64,000 bases of DNA from Bradyrhizobium sp. CIAT3101 (GTDB taxonomy: Bacteria > Pseudomonadota > Alphaproteobacteria > Rhizobiales > Xanthobacteraceae). Numbering within the stretch: position 1 is the stretch's first letter; the number at the start of each line of letters is the position of its first letter. Of the stretch, positions 45,973 through 55,570 are shown one piece after another. The translations under genes were made by a program, and so were the position numbers. The notes below the pieces were generated by a model. It was not told the origin of the DNA and made no database searches. It was given only the letters and a program-made list of their open reading frames with translations. The stretch covers positions 6,221,001 through 6,285,000 of the forward strand of contig NZ_CP121634.1 of the NCBI RefSeq assembly GCF_029714945.1. The letters are read 5' to 3'.

Positions 45973-48900
45973 CGCACGCCGCCATCGCCGATGATGGTAT
46001 ACGGCGCCCAGAACAGCGGATGCGCATAGGCAAACTCGGTCTTGCCCTCGCCGTTCAGGTAACCGGGGCCGTCGACCAGGGCCATCATCGCCTGCCGCAG
46101 CGCTTCGCTCCGCGACAGTTTTGGATCGTCCGCCTGCCGCTTGAACAGATCGGTCACCAGCTGTCGCGCGGATTGCGAATGCACCGACCAGTTCGTCACC
46201 AGCAGCGCGCGCGTCCCCGCGTAGAAGAAGGCGCGACCAAGTCCGGATGCGGCCTCCGCGCCTGCGCCTGCGCCGGCACCGGTGTTGCAAGCCGACAGGA
46301 TGACCCAGTCGGCGTCGAGCTTGAGGCCGAGAATCTCCTCCATGGTCAGGAGGCCGTCGCCGCCTTCACCCGTCACCGTTGGCGATGACAGTGCGAGCGC
46401 CGGCTGGGTCAAACCGTTGAGCTCGCCCGGCACGAGGCCGTGGGTGGCAAATGCGAGGATCTTGAAGCCGGAGAGGTTCATCGTCTTGACCGCGCTCTCG
46501 GTCGCGTTCTTGCCGAGGAACAGCACCTTGGAAGGATCAGCCTGCAGCGCCAGCGCGATCGATTTGAGTTCGTCGGCCGTGTCGGGAAGGCGGGGCAAGA
46601 GACCGAGTTCGGCGCTGTCGACGCCGTCGAGCTTCGGGCTGTTGCGGCGCTTCAGCGGCATGCCGCGCGTGACGTTGCCGCCGACATCGGCGACCTGCAC
46701 CTTTTCGCCGGCGCCTTCCGCCTCGGCCTGCTGATCCGTGTTGAAATAGGGATCGCCAAACGCCACGAGATCGCCGCGGCCGGGCTTGCCGGGCGGCAAC
46801 TGCCGCAGCGTGCGCAAGGCGGCGGCCGAGGGGACCGTCGAGACGGCATGGGTTCGCGCAAGCCATGGCACGTTCCGATAGCCGACGAAGAGCGGATCCT
46901 CGTCCGCGGCCACCTCGGCCGGCGCCGTCGGCAACAGCGACAGCGGCAGCAGGCCGAGCGCGCCATTCGTGACCACGATCAAATTCCTGGCCGGCTTCCA
47001 TCCGCTCTCGACCGGCTTCAGCAACAGCTCGTAGAGCTCGTAGCCGAGCTTGAGATCAAACGGCGGAATGTCCGAGATCATCGCAGCCTGCGGTTCGAGC
47101 GCCTCGCGCAGCTTGCGGATCTTGGTCTCGACGTCGCCGATGCTGGCCTTGACGGCCGCGAACGCCACCGGCCCCGATTTCGGCACGGCCCAGACGAAGC
47201 TGCCATACTGCCCGAAATAGAACGACAGCATGGCCTCGTTCTCGGCCAGCGTCGCACGGATTTCGGCGACGGCCGGCGGCTTCGGCGAGACCAGATCGGC
47301 GTAAACCGGAAACTTCTGCTTGATCTCCTGGCGCGCCTTGTCGCGCTCGCCACGCAAGGCGACGATCGAGGCCTGGATCTGCTGCGCGCCCTTCTCGTCG
47401 CGCTCCGCCGAGGGAATGGCGAGAACGTTGGTGAGCGTGCCGAGCTGGGCGTTGACCTGCTTGGTGAGATCCTGCTCCTTGCGCACGAGCTCGGCCAGCG
47501 CGGGATCCTTCGCCGCCGCACGCGCGCTGGAGGCGGCCAGCGCCTGCTGCACCGAGCGGCCGCGGATCGCGTCAGCCAGGCCGAACGTCTCCTCACCGAT
47601 GCCGCTGCCGGTGCCTTCGGCCCGCGCCAGCAGCAGGAGGTAGCTCTCGACGATGTTCTGGAGCCGCTGGCTGCGCGCGGCCACGACGGTGGTGTTCTCG
47701 TCGTCGGCGTTCTCGTTTGCGTTCGCCATCATGATCGGGATGGCAGCCTTGAACTCCCGGATCGCGTCGGCATCGCGCCGTGCGCGCATCAAGCCGATTG
47801 CAAGCGTACCGCGCGCCGACGCCGCATCGAAATGGTTCTCGCCGACCCGCCCGATCTGCTTCTTGACCAGTTGCTCTGCGGCGGCGATGCCGGCGTCGAG
47901 CTGGCCGGAATTGTAGAGCGCGAGAATGCGCGCCGGATTGAGCTCGATGACCTGGCGGCGTTGCGGATCCCAATTGGCGACCGCCTTGTCGATCCGCGCA
48001 AACATGTCGCTGGCTTCGGCATTCTTGCGCTGGATGTTCAGGATGCCGGCGAGCTGCGAGAGCAGCTGCACGGTCGATTGCGAGTCGTCCGGCACGCCGA
48101 CCGTCTTGTTGATCTCGAGCGCGACGCGGCCGAGCTGCTCGGCTTCGTCGTAACGGCCCTCGTCGACCAGGATTCCGGCCAATCCCATCACGTAGCGCGG
48201 CATGACCGGATTGTATTTGCCGGTGTCCTTCAGACGCGACAGCAGCGCCCGGCGCGCATCGACCTCGGCTTCGGCGAGCCTGCCCTGCCGGGCCTTCATG
48301 CGGGCCTCGCTCAAGACCATGTAGTCGATCGACTGCAAGACAACGGTTTCGGCGGGCGGATTTTCCGACTCCATCACGGCCTTCATGCCGGCGCGCTTGC
48401 GCTGCTCGGCCAGGCGATAGGAGGCTTCGGCTTCCTTGAACTGTCCGCGCGCCTCGAAGATCATGGCGCGGGTGCCCTCGATTTCCGCCTCCCAGTTCTG
48501 CCCCATCCGCGCGTAGGAGGTGCGCCACCCGGGAAGGCCACTCGTGCGAGCCTCCTGGATGCCGGCCAAGCTGCGGCGCAGATAGCCCTCGGCTTGCGGC
48601 ACATCACCCATCTGAATGAGAATGCCGGCGATCGAGCGATTGGCGTTGAACAGATACCCCTTCGCGCCCGGCATGGTGGCGACCTCGCGCAACTGCCTTT
48701 GCATGATCTCGAGTGCGCGCTTTGGATCGCCATTGGCCGAATATTGGATGGCGGCGAGCTGGGTCAGCCGGCCCATCATGGCTGCGCTGATCGCGCCGCG
48801 TCCCACCTCGACGGCCTTGTTGGCGTCAGCGATGGACTCGGCAAGCCGCCCGAGCTGGGACCGCGCATTGGCGCGATCGAAATAGAACTGGGCGAGATCC

Positions 48901-49388
48901 TCGCGGGACTCCTTGCCGGTGGGCGCCGAATCCGCGTCCTGCTTCAGCTCAGCGATCAGCTTTTCGTTCGGCTTTTCGCTGTCGAGGATCGCGGTGATGT
49001 CGGAGATGGTGCGCGGCGGCGCGATGAAATCCTTCGGCAGCGCGGTCCCCGGCGCCAGCTTGGGCGCCTCCTCCTTCGGCGCCTCGACGGCGACATTGGC
49101 GCGTCCGTTCGCGGCATTGAGCGCGGCGAGCACGCAGGCGTGGACCTGCGGTTTGGCCTTGGCGCGACAGCCCTCGATATCGGCACCAGCCCTGCGGCCT
49201 CCCTGGGCCTGCATGCAGGCCTGCACGATCGGCTTGCCGACGGTCATCCGGCAGTTCTCGATCGCCGCCTCCTTGGTCAGTGCGGCGGCGGATCCGCTCG
49301 ATCCGAGCAGGATGGCAAGGGCGAGCAGCTTTCGCAGGGACGTGGAATTTCGACGGGCGTCAAGCGGCATCGCGGAATTGATGCTCAT
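45969..49388 (-). CDS. Exported TPR-CHAT protein (caspase-like peptidase candidate)
   Basis: The 1139-residue protein has a signal peptide (LRKLLALAILLGSSGSAAA, about residues 18-36). Two short Cys motifs of the form CR-KP-V-AC follow (about 46-80), then a large TPR region (about 140-620) and a C-terminal CHAT domain (about 730-1139). CHAT domains are clan CD peptidases related to caspases and separase; the catalytic pair is His983 in AFATHGLVPGEL and Cys1034 in LSACNTGAGAGAG. Most such proteins lack a known substrate. It starts at ATG 49388, and its stop overlaps the next gene. It is the first gene of a four-gene operon. Confidence 0.93.
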   Translation of the reverse strand: MSINSAMPLDARRNSTSLRKLLALAILLGSSGSAAALTKEAAIENCRMTVGKPIVQACMQAQGGRRAGADIEGCRAKAKPQVHACVLAALNAANGRANVAVEAPKEEAPKLAPGTALPKDFIAPPRTISDITAILDSEKPNEKLIAELKQDADSAPTGKESREDLAQFYFDRANARSQLGRLAESIADANKAVEVGRGAISAAMMGRLTQLAAIQYSANGDPKRALEIMQRQLREVATMPGAKGYLFNANRSIAGILIQMGDVPQAEGYLRRSLAGIQEARTSGLPGWRTSYARMGQNWEAEIEGTRAMIFEARGQFKEAEASYRLAEQRKRAGMKAVMESENPPAETVVLQSIDYMVLSEARMKARQGRLAEAEVDARRALLSRLKDTGKYNPVMPRYVMGLAGILVDEGRYDEAEQLGRVALEINKTVGVPDDSQSTVQLLSQLAGILNIQRKNAEASDMFARIDKAVANWDPQRRQVIELNPARILALYNSGQLDAGIAAAEQLVKKQIGRVGENHFDAASARGTLAIGLMRARRDADAIREFKAAIPIMMANANENADDENTTVVAARSQRLQNIVESYLLLLARAEGTGSGIGEETFGLADAIRGRSVQQALAASSARAAAKDPALAELVRKEQDLTKQVNAQLGTLTNVLAIPSAERDEKGAQQIQASIVALRGERDKARQEIKQKFPVYADLVSPKPPAVAEIRATLAENEAMLSFYFGQYGSFVWAVPKSGPVAFAAVKASIGDVETKIRKLREALEPQAAMISDIPPFDLKLGYELYELLLKPVESGWKPARNLIVVTNGALGLLPLSLLPTAPAEVAADEDPLFVGYRNVPWLARTHAVSTVPSAAALRTLRQLPPGKPGRGDLVAFGDPYFNTDQQAEAEGAGEKVQVADVGGNVTRGMPLKRRNSPKLDGVDSAELGLLPRLPDTADELKSIALALQADPSKVLFLGKNATESAVKTMNLSGFKILAFATHGLVPGELNGLTQPALALSSPTVTGEGGDGLLTMEEILGLKLDADWVILSACNTGAGAGAGAEAASGLGRAFFYAGTRALLVTNWSVHSQSARQLVTDLFKRQADDPKLSRSEALRQAMMALVDGPGYLNGEGKTEFAYAHPLFWAPYTIIGDGGVR

Positions 49389-49824
49389 CTCAAAAGACCT
49401 TCGCGCAAATTGACTTGGTATAACGGCACAATCCTATCGCGATGGCTTGGGAGGACAAGCACCATTCGGGCCGGTTCGACCATTTGCTGAACCGCGCGGG
49501 CCGCGGCCGACACAGGCTCCCGGAGCGCCCGCCCCGGTAGTGCATTAACGTCATCCTCGCCAAGGTTGTTGGCACGTCCGCGATCACGGCCGCTCGTGCC
49601 GACGCCGAGACGGCCGCAACCGGATGCGTCGGCTCCGCAAGCCCGACGGAGTGGAGCGCGCAAGTTCTCACGCGCGAACGCCGCACATTCCTGCCGGTTA
49701 TGGTCTCCTGAAAACTTGCAATTGGACGCAGGTCCGGCGGCCAAGCTACCGCATCCCCGAAGCACGGCTGCAAAACCGTGATGGCACCGATCCATCGCCG
49801 CATGCTTCGACAGGGAGAAAACTC
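49389..49824. other. Intergenic region between divergent CHAT operon and DASS transporter
   Basis: This 436-bp gap holds no gene I can support; frames in it are short and of atypical composition. It must contain the promoters of the CHAT operon (minus) and the transporter operon (plus). I see no clear operator, repeat or hairpin. Confidence 0.6.
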
Positions 49825-51282
49825 GTGTCATCTCACGCTCACGCGGAGGCCGGCGCGCACGCGCCCCGATCGCTGGAGGCGATGCTGAGGGCGATCGGCG
49901 TTCCCCTCGCCGTCGTCGTCGCGGCCGCCATCTGGCTCAGCCCCACCCCGGAGACGCTGTCCTTGCAGGGCCACAAGGCGCTGGCGTTGTTCGGGGGCAT
50001 TTTCGTGCTCTATCTGACCGAAGCGATACCGCTCGCGATCGCGAGCCTGATGGTCGTTCCGCTTGCGGTGCTGACCGGAACGGCCCCGCTGCGGACTGCG
50101 CTCGACGGCTTCTCCGCCTCGCCGGTGTATCTGATCGTCGGCGCCTTCATCCTCGCGACCGCAATGGTGAAGACGCGCCTTGCCGAGCGGATCACCTACG
50201 TCATCCTGGCGCGCTTCGGCAGCGAGCCGACGCGGATCACGCTCGGCGTGACGCTGGTCAATATCGCCCTCGCCTTCCTCGTCCCGTCGTCGACAGCCCG
50301 CACGGCAATCCTGCTGCCGGAATGCCTCAGCATCCTGACGATCTTCGGAGCCAGCGCGCGCTCGCCATTTGCGATCAACCTGCTCCTCACCTTGACGATG
50401 ACGAACGCGACGATCGGCGCCGGCGTGCTGACGGCCACGGTGCCCAATCCTGTCACGGTCGAGTTCGTCGCCAAGACGAGCGGCCACACCATCACCTATG
50501 CCGAATGGCTGCTCTATGGATTCCCGCCGGCGCTGGCGATGACCCTGTTCACCTGGTGGGTGATCCAGCGGGTGTTTCCGCCGGAATTCAAAGCCGGTCA
50601 CGAGCAGGCCGACGCACGGATAACGCAGAATCTCGCCGCGATGGGCCGGATGACATCCGCCGAATGGCGCGCGCTGACCGTGTTCGTCCTTGTGACCTGC
50701 CTCTGGGCGACGCAGGGTCTGACCGGACTGGACACGACCGTCGTCTGCCTGATGGGGGCCTGCCTCCTGTTCCTGCCGCGCTTCGGCGTGATGGACTGGA
50801 ACGATGCCAACAAGGGCGTCTCCTGGCAGGTGCTGCTGATTGCGGGCGGCGGCGTCTCGCTCGGCGACATTCTGCTGAAGACCGGCGCCGCCAACTGGCT
50901 GGCGAATTCGATCTTCCACGCGCTCGGCCTTGCCGGCGCCTCGGCGCTGGTCGTCATCGTGGTCGTGATGTTCATCGTGCAGTTCATGCACGTGATGTTC
51001 GTCGGCACGACCGCCATGGCGACCGCCCTGCTGCCGATCATCCTGGCAATGGCGACGACTGCGGGCGTCAACCCGGTCGCGCTGGCGCTGCCGGCCGGCA
51101 TGATCATCGGCGGCTACCCGCTGCTGATGTTCTACAACACGCTGCCGAACATCCTCGTCTACGGCACCGGCCGGCTTCGCGTCGAGGACTTCCCGAAAGT
51201 CGGCGTGATCGTCTGCATCGTCGCCTGCCTGCTCTATGCGCTGTGCGCCGCGACCTGGTGGCACTGGCTCGGACTCGTCTGA
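49825..51282 (+). CDS. DASS/SLC13 family sodium:carboxylate symporter
   Basis: The 485-residue transporter has about 12 membrane helices and two related halves, each with the family Ser-Asn-type motif region: VPSSTARTAILLPECLSI in the first half and VMFVGTTAMATALLPIILA in the second. Members take up di- and tricarboxylates such as succinate, malate, citrate or tartrate with sodium. The start is a GTG at 49825 with a GGGAG ribosome-binding site. It is first in a plus-strand operon with a CoA-transferase, a citryl-CoA lyase-like enzyme and an amidohydrolase, so it probably imports their common substrate. Confidence 0.9.
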   Translation: MSSHAHAEAGAHAPRSLEAMLRAIGVPLAVVVAAAIWLSPTPETLSLQGHKALALFGGIFVLYLTEAIPLAIASLMVVPLAVLTGTAPLRTALDGFSASPVYLIVGAFILATAMVKTRLAERITYVILARFGSEPTRITLGVTLVNIALAFLVPSSTARTAILLPECLSILTIFGASARSPFAINLLLTLTMTNATIGAGVLTATVPNPVTVEFVAKTSGHTITYAEWLLYGFPPALAMTLFTWWVIQRVFPPEFKAGHEQADARITQNLAAMGRMTSAEWRALTVFVLVTCLWATQGLTGLDTTVVCLMGACLLFLPRFGVMDWNDANKGVSWQVLLIAGGGVSLGDILLKTGAANWLANSIFHALGLAGASALVVIVVVMFIVQFMHVMFVGTTAMATALLPIILAMATTAGVNPVALALPAGMIIGGYPLLMFYNTLPNILVYGTGRLRVEDFPKVGVIVCIVACLLYALCAATWWHWLGLV

Positions 51283-51317
51283 TCTCTCGAACAGTTTCGT
51301 CATCCGGAGGACCCCAC

Positions 51318-52595
51318 ATGACATTGCCCCTCGCCGGCATTCGCATCCTCGATCTCTCCAACGTGCTGGCCGGTCCGTTCTGCGGCTATCAGCTTGCGCG
51401 TCTCGGCGCCGAGGTCATCAAGATCGAGAATCCGAAGGGCGGCGATCTGGCGCGCCGGCTTGGCGCTGATCCGGCCATGGCGAAGAACCTGATGGGGCTG
51501 TCCTTCGTCGCGGTGAACGCGGACAAGCAATCCGTCGCGATCGATTTCAAGGCCGACGAAGGCAAGGAGATTTTCCTGCGTCTCGTCGAGACGGCGGACG
51601 TCGTGCTGGAGAATTTCCGCCCGAAGGTGATGGAGCGGCTGGGGCTCGGCTACGAGGTGCTCGCGAAGCGCAATCCTCGCATCGTCTATTGCGCCATCTC
51701 GGGCTTTGGACAGGACGGCCCCTGGGCCGGCCGGCCCGCTTACGATCAGATCGTCCAGGGATTGTCCGGCGTCATGAGCGTCACGGGCGACGCCGAGACC
51801 GCGCCCTTGCGCACCGGCTTTCCGATCGCCGACACCATTGCGGGCCTCACCGCATCGTTTGCGATCACGGCGGCGCTGGTCGAGCAGCGCCAGAGCGGGC
51901 GCGGGCGGAAGATCGACGTTTCGCTGCTCGAATCGACCCTGGCCGCCATGGGCTGGGTGGTTTCCAATCACCTCAACGGCAATGTCGATCCGCAGCCGAT
52001 CGGCAACGAGAATTTCACGGCGGCTCCGTCTGGCACGTTTGCGACCGGCTCCGGGCCGCTCAACATCGCGGCCAACGAGCAGAAGCAGTATGAGGCGCTC
52101 TGCGACATCGTCGGAAAGCCCGAGTTGAAGTCCGATCCGCGGTTCAGCGAACGGCAGTCGCGCAAGGACTATCGCGTTGCCCTGAAGCGCGAGCTCGAAG
52201 CCGCCCTCGCCGCCAAATCCGCCGCCGAATGGGAGACGCTGTTCAACGCCAAGGGCGTTCCGGCGGGCTGTGTCCTGAGCGTGCCGGAGGTGCTGAAGGA
52301 AGAGCAGATCGTCGGCCGCAAATTCGTGGAGCATCTGAATGCGACGGTGACCGGCGGACAGACGATGCGGGTCACCCGACCCGGCTTCCGGCTCGAGACC
52401 GACTATCCGGAGCCGTCGCCGCCACCGAGCCTCGGCCAGGACACCGAGAGATGGCTCAGGCAGCTCGGCTTCGCGGACGGCGAGATCGCAGCACTCGGCC
52501 AACGCGGCGTCGTCGCCTTCGACAACCGGCCGACGGTGAAAGAGACCGTCAAGATGCCGGACCTGAAGGCGCGCGCCGAAACTTCAAGCACGTAA
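51318..52595 (+). CDS. CaiB/BaiF class III CoA-transferase
   Basis: The 425-residue enzyme carries the class III signature (PLAGIRILDLSNVLAGPFCG, ENFRPKVMERLGLGYE, CAISGFGQDGPWAGRPAYDQ). It has a likely catalytic Asp in TGFPIADTIAGLTAS. These enzymes move CoA from a donor such as succinyl-CoA or acetyl-CoA to a carboxylic acid. The ATG at 51318 follows CGGAGG. It lies 35 bp after the transporter and 13 bp before the lyase gene, so it likely activates the imported acid to the thioester that the lyase then cleaves. Confidence 0.93.
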   Translation: MTLPLAGIRILDLSNVLAGPFCGYQLARLGAEVIKIENPKGGDLARRLGADPAMAKNLMGLSFVAVNADKQSVAIDFKADEGKEIFLRLVETADVVLENFRPKVMERLGLGYEVLAKRNPRIVYCAISGFGQDGPWAGRPAYDQIVQGLSGVMSVTGDAETAPLRTGFPIADTIAGLTASFAITAALVEQRQSGRGRKIDVSLLESTLAAMGWVVSNHLNGNVDPQPIGNENFTAAPSGTFATGSGPLNIAANEQKQYEALCDIVGKPELKSDPRFSERQSRKDYRVALKRELEAALAAKSAAEWETLFNAKGVPAGCVLSVPEVLKEEQIVGRKFVEHLNATVTGGQTMRVTRPGFRLETDYPEPSPPPSLGQDTERWLRQLGFADGEIAALGQRGVVAFDNRPTVKETVKMPDLKARAETSST

Positions 52596-52608
52596 GAGGA
52601 CAGATTCC

Positions 52609-53442
52609 ATGACCGATCAAGGCTCCGCAGACCTGCTGCAAAAGGCCACCCAATGGTGGTCGACCGACATCATCGACATGAAGCCCGGCGTGATCCGCTT
52701 CCGCGGCTTTCCGATCGAGCAGTTGATCGGCCGGGTGTCGTTTCCGCAGATGATGTGGCTGATGCTGAAGGGCGATCTGCCCTCGCCCGAGCAAGGCGCA
52801 CTGCTGGAAGCAGCACTGGTCGCCGCCGTGGACCACGGTCCGCAGGCGCCGTCGATTGCGATCGGCCGGATGGCCGTGACATGCGGCCTTCCCCTCAATG
52901 GCGCGATGGCCTCGGCCATCAACGTGCTCGACGACATTCATGGTGGCGCCGGCGAACAATGCATGGAGCTGTACGCCGACATCGCGAAGCGCCAGGACGC
53001 GGGCGTCGAACTGACGACCGCTGTCGAACAGGGTCTCGACGCCTTCATCGCGGCGAACGGAAAGATCGTGCCGGGGTTCGGACATCGCTTTCATCCGATC
53101 GATCCCCGCTCGCCGCGGCTGCTCGCACTGGTCGACACCGCGCGCACGAACGGGGTCGTGTCCGGCCGCTTCGCCGAGATCGGCCGCGGCGTCGAAGCGG
53201 TGATGCAGCAGCGCAAGGGCCGGACGATTCCAATGAACATCGACGGCGCTACCGCCGTGATCTATTCGGAGCTGGGCTTTGCACCTGCGCTGGGGCGCGG
53301 CCTGTTCATTCTCTCGCGCTCGGTCGGTATCCTTGCCCATGCGTGGGAGCAATCGCAGCAGGGCGGCCGCATCAAGGGCCCGATGCCGCCGGGCATCCCC
53401 TATCGCTACACCGGCCCTGCTCCGCGGGATTTCGCCAAGTGA
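52609..53442 (+). CDS. Citryl-CoA lyase-like enzyme (citrate synthase fold)
   Basis: The 277-residue protein is a short citrate-synthase-fold enzyme of the citryl-CoA lyase type. The catalytic residues appear intact: His111 in DDIHGGAGEQCMEL, His159 in PGFGHRFHPIDPRSPRLL and Asp212 in MNIDGATAVIYSELG. Such enzymes catalyse retro-Claisen cleavage of a beta-hydroxyacyl-CoA to acetyl-CoA (or propionyl-CoA) plus a 2-oxo acid. Together with the preceding CoA-transferase, this gives an activation-and-cleavage pair for a citrate-like compound. It overlaps the amidohydrolase start in GTGA. Confidence 0.9.
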   Translation: MTDQGSADLLQKATQWWSTDIIDMKPGVIRFRGFPIEQLIGRVSFPQMMWLMLKGDLPSPEQGALLEAALVAAVDHGPQAPSIAIGRMAVTCGLPLNGAMASAINVLDDIHGGAGEQCMELYADIAKRQDAGVELTTAVEQGLDAFIAANGKIVPGFGHRFHPIDPRSPRLLALVDTARTNGVVSGRFAEIGRGVEAVMQQRKGRTIPMNIDGATAVIYSELGFAPALGRGLFILSRSVGILAHAWEQSQQGGRIKGPMPPGIPYRYTGPAPRDFAK

Positions 53443-54488
53443 CGTCATCCCAGGCAGCAGGCGGCAACTATCTCGCCGTGCGGCCGGATTGGCTGGCGCG
53501 CGGCGTCGAGGAGGCGCTCGAACCCGAGCTGCCGATCATCGACGCCCATCATCATCTCTGGGACCGGCCGAACTGGAGATATCTGTTCGACGAATATCGC
53601 GCCGATATCGCGGCAAGCGGCCACAGCATCACGGCCAGCGTTTTCATGCAATGCCAGGCGATGTACCGCGCCGATGCCCCCGCCGCGATGCGCGTCGTCG
53701 GCGAGACCGAATTCGTCAACGGTGTCGCGGCCATGAGCGCGAGCGGCCAATACGGCCCGCGGCAGCTTTGTGCCGGGATCGTCGGCCATGCCGATCTGTG
53801 TCTCGGCGATGAAGTCGCTTGTGTGCTGGAGGCTCACGTCGCCGCGGCGCCCGGACGATTTCGCGGCATCCGGCACATCACGGTGTGGGATGCCGACCGA
53901 AGCCTGATGAACCCGCTGAGCGCCGGCCCGCCCGGCCTGCTCGGCGACAGCACATTCCGCGCCGGCTTTGCGCGACTGGCATCCCTGGGGCTCGTGTTCG
54001 ACGCATGGCTGTTCCATCCGCAGATCGACGAGCTGACCGCACTTGCGCGTGCCTTTCCGCGGACGACGATCGTGCTCGATCATCTCGGCGGCATCGTGGG
54101 GATCGGCGCCTACAGGGACCAGCGCGAGGACATTTTCGTCGCATGGTCGCGTGCCATCCGCGAGCTCGCAGCTTGCGACAATGTCTGCGTCAAGCTCGGC
54201 GGTCTCGGCATGCGCATCAACGGATTCGGTTTCGAGACCCATGACGTCCCGCCGTCCTCGGAAACGCTCGCCTCAGCCTGGCGGCCTTACATCGAGACTT
54301 GCATCGAGGCGTTCGGCGCGCAGCGATGCATGTTCGAAAGCAATTTTCCGGTCGACAAGGGCTCCTATGGATATGGCACCGTGTGGAATGCGTTCAAACG
54401 CCTGACGCGTCACGCCAGCCAGAGCGATCGCATGAACCTGTTCAGCGCGACTGCCGCGCGCGTTTATGGACTCGCTCCGTCCGGTTGA
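53439..54488 (+). CDS. Amidohydrolase family protein (2-pyrone dicarboxylate lactonase-like)
   Basis: The 349-residue protein belongs to the amidohydrolase_2 group (PF04909), whose members include 2-pyrone-4,6-dicarboxylate lactonase and decarboxylases. The first metal motif IIDAHHHLWDRPNW (His37, His39) and IVLDHLGGIVGIG are visible, as is FESNFPVDKGSYGYG near the C-terminus. The start is GTG at 53439, overlapping the lyase stop. It may hydrolyse a lactone to give the open-chain acid that the CoA-transferase activates; that is inference. Its 3' end overlaps the convergent LysR gene by 47 bp. Confidence 0.88.
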   Translation: MTSSQAAGGNYLAVRPDWLARGVEEALEPELPIIDAHHHLWDRPNWRYLFDEYRADIAASGHSITASVFMQCQAMYRADAPAAMRVVGETEFVNGVAAMSASGQYGPRQLCAGIVGHADLCLGDEVACVLEAHVAAAPGRFRGIRHITVWDADRSLMNPLSAGPPGLLGDSTFRAGFARLASLGLVFDAWLFHPQIDELTALARAFPRTTIVLDHLGGIVGIGAYRDQREDIFVAWSRAIRELAACDNVCVKLGGLGMRINGFGFETHDVPPSSETLASAWRPYIETCIEAFGAQRCMFESNFPVDKGSYGYGTVWNAFKRLTRHASQSDRMNLFSATAARVYGLAPSG

Positions 54489-55440
54489 CCACGATGGTCG
54501 GCTTGGCTGCCGCGCCATCCGTCATGCCAGGCAACGTGACCTGTTCGAGGAAGTCGCGCCCCTTGGATTTGAGCAGGCCGACGACGCGCTGCGCAGCGGG
54601 AGAGAGATAACCGTCGCGGCGGGTGACGAAGCCGAGCGGCCGACGCATTGTCGTGGTGTCGATCATCAACCGGTCGAGCTGGGTGCCCAATCGAAGCGGA
54701 TGCAGGTTTCGCGTCGACGTGAAGCTGAGCAGCGCCGTATCGGCGATCAGCTTCGGCAGTGTCGTGATCGAGTTGGTCTCGATCTGGACATTGGGCGGCG
54801 GCAGGCCATGCGCCTCGAACACGTTGTCGAGCCATTGCCGCATCGCCACGGTGCGGGCCGGCAGCACCCATTTCGCGGCGACGAGATCCTCGATCGCGAG
54901 CCGTTGGCCACATAGCGGATGGTCCTTTGCCGCGACGACGACAACGTCGTCCATGCCGAAGGCTTCGTGTGCGAATTCCTGCTCGTCGGAGGGAAGGATC
55001 GGACCGATGGCAACGTCGAGGACTCGTTCGCGAAGCGCCGCCCTGACCACGCCGCTCATGCCGATCTGCACCTCGATCGCAAGCCCAGGCGCATCCGCAA
55101 TGATCGCGCGGCAGATCTGCGGCAGCAGGTACTCGCCCATCGTCGCGCCGCAGCCAATCCCGACGCGTCCGGCGGTGCCGGCGGCAAAATCAGTCACCTC
55201 ACGCAGCGACTCCTCCATGGCCTCGCGCATGCGGCGCGCGCGTGCGAGCAGCACCTCGCCGACGCGCGTGAGGGTGATGCCGCGTCCGGTCCGCTCGAAC
55301 AGATCGGCCCCGACTGCATCCTCAAGACGCTGGATGCATTTGGTCAGAGCGGGCTGGGTGCGTCCGAGCTTGTCGGCGGCCCGGCCCATATGGCCGAGAT
55401 CAGCGATCACCTCGAAATAAGTGAGGTCGCGAAGGTCCAC
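54442..55440 (-). CDS. LysR-family regulator of the carboxylate cluster
   Basis: The 332-residue regulator has the winged helix MDLRDLTYFEVIADLGHMGR with KLGRTQPALTKCIQRLEDAV. A complete effector-binding domain follows (VGIGCGATMGEYLLPQICRA). It is longer than usual because its C-terminus extends 47 bp into the 3' end of the amidohydrolase on the opposite strand (54442-54488). Divergent to the ACS-family transporter (131-bp gap), it probably controls that gene and perhaps the catabolic operon. The effector is unknown. Confidence 0.9.
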   Translation of the reverse strand: MDLRDLTYFEVIADLGHMGRAADKLGRTQPALTKCIQRLEDAVGADLFERTGRGITLTRVGEVLLARARRMREAMEESLREVTDFAAGTAGRVGIGCGATMGEYLLPQICRAIIADAPGLAIEVQIGMSGVVRAALRERVLDVAIGPILPSDEQEFAHEAFGMDDVVVVAAKDHPLCGQRLAIEDLVAAKWVLPARTVAMRQWLDNVFEAHGLPPPNVQIETNSITTLPKLIADTALLSFTSTRNLHPLRLGTQLDRLMIDTTTMRRPLGFVTRRDGYLSPAAQRVVGLLKSKGRDFLEQVTLPGMTDGAAAKPTIVVNRTERVHKRARQSR

Positions 55441-55570
55441 CTCTTCCTCCCGGTTATCGATTCCAAAACATTAGCGATTGGACCGTCGTCCGCTCGGTCT
55501 GGCATGCCTGAACCTAACACAGCCGGGCTCCCCAGGGGTAACCGGCCTGGATGCATGGGAGGTTTGGCGC

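Noticed and set aside
46440..49490. Long plus-strand frame opposite the CHAT gene
   Set aside because: It is a shadow produced by high GC content; the CHAT frame has clear domains and catalytic residues.
50322..51317. Upstream extension of the CoA-transferase frame
   Set aside because: It overlaps the transporter gene out of frame; the conserved CoA-transferase start is at 51318 with its own ribosome-binding site.
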